The translations under genes and the position numbers were made by a program. A stretch of DNA of 64,000 nt from Chryseosolibacter sp964551035 (GTDB taxonomy: Bacteria > Bacteroidota > Bacteroidia > Cytophagales > Cyclobacteriaceae). Positions 58,368 through 64,000 of this stretch are shown piece by piece; the stretch's first letter is position 1, and each line of letters opens with the position of its first letter. Location: the NCBI GenBank assembly GCA_964551035.1, contig CAZKBK010000014.1, positions 1-64,000 of the forward strand, in the 5' to 3' direction. Below the pieces are notes generated by a model. It searched no databases, was not told where the DNA came from, and saw only the letters and a program-made list of their open reading frames with translations.

Positions 58368-61262
58368 CTACAACTCAAACTCGAACGTCTCTCCCGGATT
58401 AAACGATTTGCCACCCTCATCCTTCCGGGACGGCGTGTCACCGTTCATCGTTTCTTCCTGGTCGTTTTCTTTTTTGCCGGCTTCGTCCTGGCTTTCGCCG
58501 AAGAGGTTTTTTTGCTCGGCTTTGATTTTTTGGGGGACGATGACCTTCGGCGGGGCTTGTTGCCTTGGCTTCGGCGGCGGGGCGAAGAGCCCGACCTGGC
58601 CGTCGTCTTCGATGATTTCCGGTTGGCTGATTTTTTTTTTGGATGACAGCGTATCGTTTTCCGATTCTGTCATCTCCGCGATATCGCTATCGTCATCCCC
58701 ATCGCTTTCATCGCCGGGCCCTTCCTCATCCTGGATGAGCTCGACTTTGGTGACCTTATGGTCCGAGAGCCGGTTGCCAAGGGCCTTCCACCCCTTGACA
58801 TCGACCACCTCATCCAGGCTTACGGTTTCCGGTTTCCTCGCCTTGTCCTTTCCTTTCACGACCTCCATCGTGATCTCGGGGCTCTCGGCTGTCGAAACCA
58901 CGACCAACCGTGACCCGATCGTCTCGGAGATAAAGCCAAACTCTTTGTCGAGCGTGCTGGTCTCGATCATGAACCGCTTTACCATGTACTGCTTGGATTG
59001 TCCATCGATATACACGGCGGAGATCACCTTCGCCAGGCCGAACTTCTCTACCAGCATGGTTTTATCCGGGTCGTAGCGATTCGAAAGGTCGTAATTGGTG
59101 ATCTTGTAGGAGCCGTTTCGCATGAATGCGATGACGAGGTCGTCGCTATCGAATTTGCCGAGTTTCTTTCCGCGACCGTCTTTGTTGAGACGACCGGCGC
59201 CGTCGTCGTACCAGATGTCCATCCTTCCCAGGGTAGAGACCCCTTCGCGAATCTTATCAACCTTCTTCACCGGGTATTGCGTGATGGTATTTCCCCGCGA
59301 GCCGCGGCCCTTGACTTCCAGGTCTGAAAAATCGTATTCAAACACCTTCTTGCGCGCCTTGCTCGACGGGTTCAATTTCACTTGCACGGCTTCCGCCTCC
59401 CCGTTGGGATTTCCCGAAACGTAGTGTATGCGCGAATTCGGGTTCCCTTGCGTAAGGTCGTATTCCTTGTCGCGGATCACACCGGGCATTGCAAAACGCT
59501 TGGCAAAGGTCTTTCCCGACTTGCCGTCGGAATAGATCACGTTGTAGATCATCCGGTCGTCTCCCTTCCGCCAAACGCCGACATAAAGGATGTCCTTGCC
59601 CATGAAGACCTTTTCCTGTACGCGGGAGACCAACAGTTTGCCATCCTTGCGAATGGCAATGATGTCGTCGAGGTCGGAGCAGTCGCAGACGTAATCGTCG
59701 CGGCGCAGGCCGTAGCCAACGAATCCATCGTTGCGGTTCACGTACAACTTTTGATTCGTGGCGATCACTTCGGCGGCCGCCACCGACTGGAAACTTCGAA
59801 TTTCCGTCTTGCGCTCCCGCCCCTTGCCGTACTTGTCCAGGAGTTGTTGATAATAGGCGATCGCGAAATCGGTGAGGTGCTTCAGGTGGTGTCGTGTTTC
59901 CTTCAACTGCTTCTCCAGGTCCTTCAACATCTCGTCGGCCTTGAACGAATCATAACGCGAGATCCGCTTGATCCGGATTTCCGTCAGCCTGACGATGTCG
60001 TCGTTCGTGATCTCGCGATAGAACTTCTTCTTATGGGGTTTGAGTCCCTTGTCGATCCGGCTGATGACCTCCTCCCACGTTTTTGCTTCTTCGATGTCGC
60101 GATAGATGCGGTTTTCTATAAAGATCTTCTCCAGCGACGAGAACAGGATCCGCTCCATGAGTTCGGCCCTTTTGATCTCCAACTCGCGCTTGAGCAGTTC
60201 GACGGTCTGGTTGGTGTTGTGCTTCAGGATCTCGTTCACGCCCATGAACTGCGGCTTGTCATCCACGATAACGCACGCGTTGGGTGAGATGGAGATCTCG
60301 CAGTCGGTGAACGCGTAAAGCGCCTCCATGGCGATTTCCGGCGATTGTCCGGAATGAAGGTGAACGACGATCTCCACATCCCGGGCGGTGTTGTCTACCA
60401 CCTGCTTGACCTTGATCTGCCCTTTCTCGCTGGCTTTTACAATCGATTCCATCAGGGAAGTGGTTGTCGTCGCGTACGGTATCTCCTTGACAGCCAGTGT
60501 TTTCTTGTCGACAATATCAATCTTTGCCCGAACCTTGATCTTGCCGCCGCGCTTGCCCTGGTTGTAGTCCGTGAAGTCGGCGATGCCGCCTGTGGGGAAG
60601 TCCGGATAAATTTTGGCGCTCCTCCCTTTCAATAAATCGATGGAGGCCTTGATGAGTTCGCCAAAGTTATGAGGGAGGATTTTGGTAGAGAGGCCCACGG
60701 CAATGCCGTCGACCCCTTGTGCGAGGAGGAGCGGGAACTTCACGGGCAGGGTAACCGGTTCCTTTTTGCGGCCATCGTAAGAAAGCTGCCAGTCGGTGGT
60801 CTGCGGGTTGTAGACAACGTCGAGCGCAAACTTCGACAGCCGTGCTTCGATGTACCTGGGCGCCGCCGCGCTGTCACCCGTGCGTATGTCGCCCCAGTTG
60901 CCCTGCGTTTCAATGAGCAGGTCCTTCTGTCCCAGATTGACGATCGCCTCGCCGATGGCGGCATCGCCATGCGGGTGATATTGCATGGAATGACCAATCA
61001 CGTTCGCAACCTTGTTGAAGCGGCCGTCATCCATTTCTTTGAGCGAGTGCATGATGCGCCGCTGCACGGGCTTGAAGCCATCGTCGATCCGGGGAACAGC
61101 GCGCTCCAGAATCACATAAGAAGCGTAGTCGAGAAACCAGTGCTGATACAGTCCGTCAAGGGCAATGGAATGGACGGCGTCATCTTTGCCATCGCTTTTG
61201 GACTTGACATTGGTGGATATGACGGTGGGTTTCTTAACGGTTTCTTTTTTCTTTTTGCTCAT
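58368..61262 (-). CDS. parC: DNA topoisomerase IV subunit A
   Basis: A 964-residue type IIA topoisomerase A subunit. The catalytic Tyr is Y137 in AAAPRYIEARLS, and the quinolone-resistance region (HSMQYHPHGDAAIGEA) lies just ahead. The C-terminal beta-pinwheel has weak blades and lacks the GyrA box of gyrase, supporting ParC. The last 110 residues are an acidic then Lys/Pro-rich disordered tail (SDGDDDSDIAEMTESEND), longer than usual. It lies 39 bp after parE, the usual order in this phylum. With ParE it decatenates replicated chromosomes. Confidence 0.95.
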   Translation of the reverse strand: MSKKKKETVKKPTVISTNVKSKSDGKDDAVHSIALDGLYQHWFLDYASYVILERAVPRIDDGFKPVQRRIMHSLKEMDDGRFNKVANVIGHSMQYHPHGDAAIGEAIVNLGQKDLLIETQGNWGDIRTGDSAAAPRYIEARLSKFALDVVYNPQTTDWQLSYDGRKKEPVTLPVKFPLLLAQGVDGIAVGLSTKILPHNFGELIKASIDLLKGRSAKIYPDFPTGGIADFTDYNQGKRGGKIKVRAKIDIVDKKTLAVKEIPYATTTTSLMESIVKASEKGQIKVKQVVDNTARDVEIVVHLHSGQSPEIAMEALYAFTDCEISISPNACVIVDDKPQFMGVNEILKHNTNQTVELLKRELEIKRAELMERILFSSLEKIFIENRIYRDIEEAKTWEEVISRIDKGLKPHKKKFYREITNDDIVRLTEIRIKRISRYDSFKADEMLKDLEKQLKETRHHLKHLTDFAIAYYQQLLDKYGKGRERKTEIRSFQSVAAAEVIATNQKLYVNRNDGFVGYGLRRDDYVCDCSDLDDIIAIRKDGKLLVSRVQEKVFMGKDILYVGVWRKGDDRMIYNVIYSDGKSGKTFAKRFAMPGVIRDKEYDLTQGNPNSRIHYVSGNPNGEAEAVQVKLNPSSKARKKVFEYDFSDLEVKGRGSRGNTITQYPVKKVDKIREGVSTLGRMDIWYDDGAGRLNKDGRGKKLGKFDSDDLVIAFMRNGSYKITNYDLSNRYDPDKTMLVEKFGLAKVISAVYIDGQSKQYMVKRFMIETSTLDKEFGFISETIGSRLVVVSTAESPEITMEVVKGKDKARKPETVSLDEVVDVKGWKALGNRLSDHKVTKVELIQDEEGPGDESDGDDDSDIAEMTESENDTLSSKKKISQPEIIEDDGQVGLFAPPPKPRQQAPPKVIVPQKIKAEQKNLFGESQDEAGKKENDQEETMNGDTPSRKDEGGKSFNPGETFEFEL

Positions 61263-61301
61263 TTCCGGTTGTATGTCTCAGTTTTCTCGCGGCGCCGCCG
61301 T

Positions 61302-63215
61302 TCAGGCGACCACCTCTTCGGGTTGCTCTTCGAGCGCGATGCTTCCTTCTGCCCCCTTCTCGACTTTGTCAAGCTCGATGCGGAGGTTTTCGATAATGAA
61401 CTCCTGACGCACAGGCGTATTCTTGCCCATATAGAACTCGAGTATTTTTTGGAGATTCTGGTCGTGCAGCAGTACGGGCTGCAGGCGGATATCTTCTCCG
61501 ATAAAATTTCCGAACTCATCAGGTGAGATCTCGCCCAGTCCCTTAAAGCGGGTAATTTCTACCTTCCCTCCCAGTGTCGTCATCGCCCCTTGTTTTTCTT
61601 CTTCGGAGTAGCAATACAGGGTCTGCTTCTTGTTGCGCACGCGGAACAGTGGCGTTTCCAGGATGAAGACATGGCCCGCTTTCACCAGGTCAGGGAAGAA
61701 CTGAAGGAAGAAGGTCATCAGCAAGAGCCGAATGTGCATGCCGTCAACGTCGGCATCAGTGGCAATAATCACCTGGTTATAACGCAGCCCTTCGAGACCA
61801 TCTTCGATATTGAGCGCGTGCTGCAGCAGGTTGAATTCCTCGTTTTCATAGACCACCTTTTTGGTCAGTCCGAAGGAGTTCAACGGCTTCCCCCGAAGGC
61901 TGAACACGGCTTGCGTTTCCACATCGCGGGATTTGGTGATCGAACCGCTGGCCGAATCACCCTCCGTAATAAAGATCTGGCTGTTCTGGCCCTTTTCGCT
62001 TTTGTCGTCAAAATGGAAACGGCAGTCGCGGAGCTTTTTATTGTGCAGGTTGGCTTTCTTCGCCCTTTCGTTCGCGAGTTTCTTGATGCCGGCGATCTCC
62101 TTTCGCTCGCGTTCCGACTGCGTGATGCGTTTCAGCAACGCCTCCGCCGTCGCGGCATTCTTATGGAGAAAGATCTCCAACTCTTTGGCAACAAAGTCGC
62201 CGACATACGTTCTCACCGCCGGGCCGTCGGGCGCCATGTTCGTGGACCCCAACTTGGTCTTTGTCTGGGACTCGAACACCGGCTCCTGAACGCGCACGGC
62301 GATAGACGCGATGACGCTCGCCCGGATGTCTGCAGCGTCAAAATCCTTCTTGTAGAAGTCCCTGACACCCCTGACCACGCCTTCGCGGAAGGCCGCCAGG
62401 TGCGTGCCGCCCTGGGTCGTGTTCTGCCCATTGACGAAAGCGTAATATTCTTCACCGTACTGGTTTCCGTGCGTGATCGCCACCTCTATGTCGTCACCTT
62501 TGAAATGAATAATGGGATAACGGATCTCCTCGGGATTGGTCTTCTGCTTCAACAGGTCGAGCAACCCCTCTTTGGAAAAGAATTTCTTTCCATTGAAATT
62601 GATGGTCAGGCCCGCGTTGAGGAAGGCATAATTCCACATCAGGTCTTCCAGGTACTCGGGGATGAAATGGTAGTGTTTGAACATCGTGTTATCCGGTTCA
62701 AACTCCACCAGGGTTCCATTCTTCTCTCCGGATTTGCTTTGCCTGGGATCGTTGGTCAGGATCCCCTTCCTGAATTCGGCCAGCTTCGTGGCGCCATCGC
62801 GAAAGGCCTGCACTTTGAAGTAGTTAGAGAGGGCGTTGACCGCCTTTGTACCCACGCCGTTCAGGCCCACCGACTTCTGGAACGCACCGGAATCGTACTT
62901 CGCCCCCGTATTGATCTTGGATACCACGTCAACCACCTTACCCAGCGGAATACCGCGGCCGAAATCCCGTACCACGACCCGTGATTCCGTAATGGTGACG
63001 TCAATGACCCTGCCGTAGCCCATCATGTGCTCGTCGATACAGTTATCGACGACCTCCTTCACGAGCACATAAATACCGTCGTCTTTCGATGACCCGTCTC
63101 CGAGTTTGCCGATGTACATACCCGGACGAAGCCGGATGTGCTCACGCCAGTCAAGCGATTTAATACTGGCCTCGTTGTATTCCAATGACGGGGCCGAAGC
63201 AGCAGATTTTGCCAT
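61302..63215 (-). CDS. parE: DNA topoisomerase IV subunit B
   Basis: A 637-residue ATPase subunit with the GHKL fold: RPGMYIGKLG, EVVDNCIDEHMMGYG and VGLNGVGTKAVNALS build the ATP site and lid. The TOPRIM domain has EGDSASGSITKSRD and DADVDGMHIRLLL, the metal-binding acidic residues needed for DNA cleavage. EGDSASGS is the ParE-type spelling, where gyrase B has EGDSAGGS. It is co-transcribed with parC. Confidence 0.96.
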   Translation of the reverse strand: MAKSAASAPSLEYNEASIKSLDWREHIRLRPGMYIGKLGDGSSKDDGIYVLVKEVVDNCIDEHMMGYGRVIDVTITESRVVVRDFGRGIPLGKVVDVVSKINTGAKYDSGAFQKSVGLNGVGTKAVNALSNYFKVQAFRDGATKLAEFRKGILTNDPRQSKSGEKNGTLVEFEPDNTMFKHYHFIPEYLEDLMWNYAFLNAGLTINFNGKKFFSKEGLLDLLKQKTNPEEIRYPIIHFKGDDIEVAITHGNQYGEEYYAFVNGQNTTQGGTHLAAFREGVVRGVRDFYKKDFDAADIRASVIASIAVRVQEPVFESQTKTKLGSTNMAPDGPAVRTYVGDFVAKELEIFLHKNAATAEALLKRITQSERERKEIAGIKKLANERAKKANLHNKKLRDCRFHFDDKSEKGQNSQIFITEGDSASGSITKSRDVETQAVFSLRGKPLNSFGLTKKVVYENEEFNLLQHALNIEDGLEGLRYNQVIIATDADVDGMHIRLLLMTFFLQFFPDLVKAGHVFILETPLFRVRNKKQTLYCYSEEEKQGAMTTLGGKVEITRFKGLGEISPDEFGNFIGEDIRLQPVLLHDQNLQKILEFYMGKNTPVRQEFIIENLRIELDKVEKGAEGSIALEEQPEEVVA

Positions 63216-63407
63216 ATCGATTAATGGATAGCGTTAAAGAAACTACAGTTGAAAAAATCAACCGCTGATAGTTTAAAAAATGCGAATTATCGCGAATAAC
63301 GCGATTTTTCAGTTCACAACAACGTTAATAACACCGCTGACGCCGGGAAGATTTCATTAGATAAATCAGCATAAAACTTTGATTCTCAACCTCTAGTTGC
63401 AAACCAG

Positions 63408-63851
63408 TCAAACTGCCTGTTTAAGGAAAAATTTCTGGTAGATCAGGTAAACCGGCCAGGCGACGGCCCATAGGATCATGGCCCCAATACTTCCGTAGAT
63501 GAAATAGGGAATGCGCTCAAAGTCATACGCCTCGCCGCTATTATACAGGCCGATGAAGTTCACCGCCACGATGAAGAAAACATTGATGGTGATGACCAGG
63601 CCATGGAACCACGCCCGAAACATTTCCGCGCGGGCGTAGAATTTTCCGACCACATAGACCATTACGTTGACCAGCACGAAGAACAGCGTCAGGCCGTAGA
63701 ACAAGCCCTCCTTCCCTATCGAAATTTGTTCTCCCCCCGTTCCGGCAATCACCACCACTTCGTCATGCCAGCCCGCGTAAGCGAGCAGCAAGCCCGCCAG
63801 CAGCGCAACGACGGAAAGAAACCAGGCAGCTCTCAGAAGCTTTAGTGTCAT
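63408..63851 (-). CDS. Membrane protein of unknown function, 147 residues
   Basis: The ATG at 63851 (MTLKLLRAAWFLSVV) is chosen; seven upstream in-frame residues add little. Four hydrophobic helices are seen, with a polar loop containing EQISIGKEG after the first and IGLYNSGEAYDFERIPY between the third and fourth. The family is not known to me. It is divergent from the sterol desaturase gene with only 38 bp between starts, so the two may share a control region. Confidence 0.7.
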   Translation of the reverse strand: MTLKLLRAAWFLSVVALLAGLLLAYAGWHDEVVVIAGTGGEQISIGKEGLFYGLTLFFVLVNVMVYVVGKFYARAEMFRAWFHGLVITINVFFIVAVNFIGLYNSGEAYDFERIPYFIYGSIGAMILWAVAWPVYLIYQKFFLKQAV

Positions 63852-63889
63852 ATTCGTTAAATTTACTCGCAAATAAAGGGAAAAGTGCC

Positions 63890-64000
63890 GTGAACGTAAA
63901 TCCGATTGTACTATCGATACCCATTTTCTTCGTATTGATCGGCGTCGAATTGCTGGTTGAACGCTTTACGAACAAACAGCTTTACCGTCTACCCGACGCC
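63890..64000 (+). CDS. Sterol desaturase/fatty-acid hydroxylase-family protein (N-terminal part)
   Basis: A GTG at 63890 opens a frame that stays open for 37 codons to the window edge. The translation NPIVLSIPIFFVLIGVELL followed by VERFTNKQLYRLPDA is the usual first helix and loop of bacterial sterol-desaturase-family membrane proteins. The His-box motifs that bind the di-iron site lie beyond the window, so the family call rests on the N-terminus alone. Confidence 0.65.
   Translation, partial: MNVNPIVLSIPIFFVLIGVELLVERFTNKQLYRLPDA

Noticed and set aside
61590..62984. 464-codon open frame antisense to parE
   Set aside because: Shadow of a strongly supported topoisomerase gene; no domain or start context.

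Overview
The window looks like a chromosomal segment of a Bacteroidota bacterium, most likely in the order Cytophagales. The signs are a type IX secretion (T9SS) C-terminal sorting domain on a 2066-residue surface protein, -7 boxes of the Bacteroidota TAnnTTTG form, no consistent Shine-Dalgarno sequences, families largely confined to this phylum (DUF5777, paired YceI proteins, CX4CH cytochromes), and a miaB - sigma54 activator - lptE - secG cluster. Placement is inferred from gene content; no rRNA or tRNA gene was seen. I see no prophage, transposase, integrase or CRISPR array.

Layout. 1-9.4 kb: end of a probable outer-membrane protein, a Tat-exported phosphoesterase, a periplasmic solute-binding protein, a secreted EF-hand/aromatic/Ser-Arg-rich protein, an orphan ExbD behind two tandem medium-chain reductases, a small secreted protein and a MATE exporter. 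9.5-24.6 kb: envelope and secreted functions, namely a 7TM-DISM-like receptor without output domain, the giant T9SS protein, an M28 peptidase with an altered metal ligand, a DUF2231-Rieske fusion, a Gfo/Idh/MocA oxidoreductase, an ABM-DinB fusion, a lipoprotein and an exported MsrA. 24.8-33.8 kb: a YfiR plus HAMP-GAF-PAS signalling pair, a glutamine amidotransferase, L-2-hydroxyglutarate oxidase, a ThiF-rhodanese protein, and a symporter-osmC-metZ operon. 33.8-41.9 kb, all minus strand: a four-gene cytochrome/YceI/YceI/DUF5777 operon, two tandem copies of a small-RNA-like cassette, a carrier-HEAT-cNMP fusion with a 62-residue membrane protein, an OmpH/Skp chaperone and a gamma carbonic anhydrase. 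42-50 kb: miaB - sigma54 activator - lptE - TPR protein - secG, then groES-groEL. 50.3-64 kb: OPT and POT peptide transporters, ATP-dependent PEP carboxykinase, an OmpA protein, an alpha/beta hydrolase, both subunits of topoisomerase IV and the start of a sterol desaturase gene.

Much of the content serves the cell envelope (LptE, SecG, OmpH, OmpA, YceI, T9SS cargo), protein quality (GroESL, MsrA), peptide uptake (OPT, POT) and gluconeogenesis (PckA), which fits an amino-acid-using heterotroph. The least explained items are the twin small-RNA-like cassettes at 36.3-36.5 kb, the adjoining CX4CH cytochrome/YceI/DUF5777 operon, the carrier-HEAT-cNMP fusion, the kinase-less YfiR sensor pair, and two heptanucleotide repeat tracts that each begin just after a stop codon.
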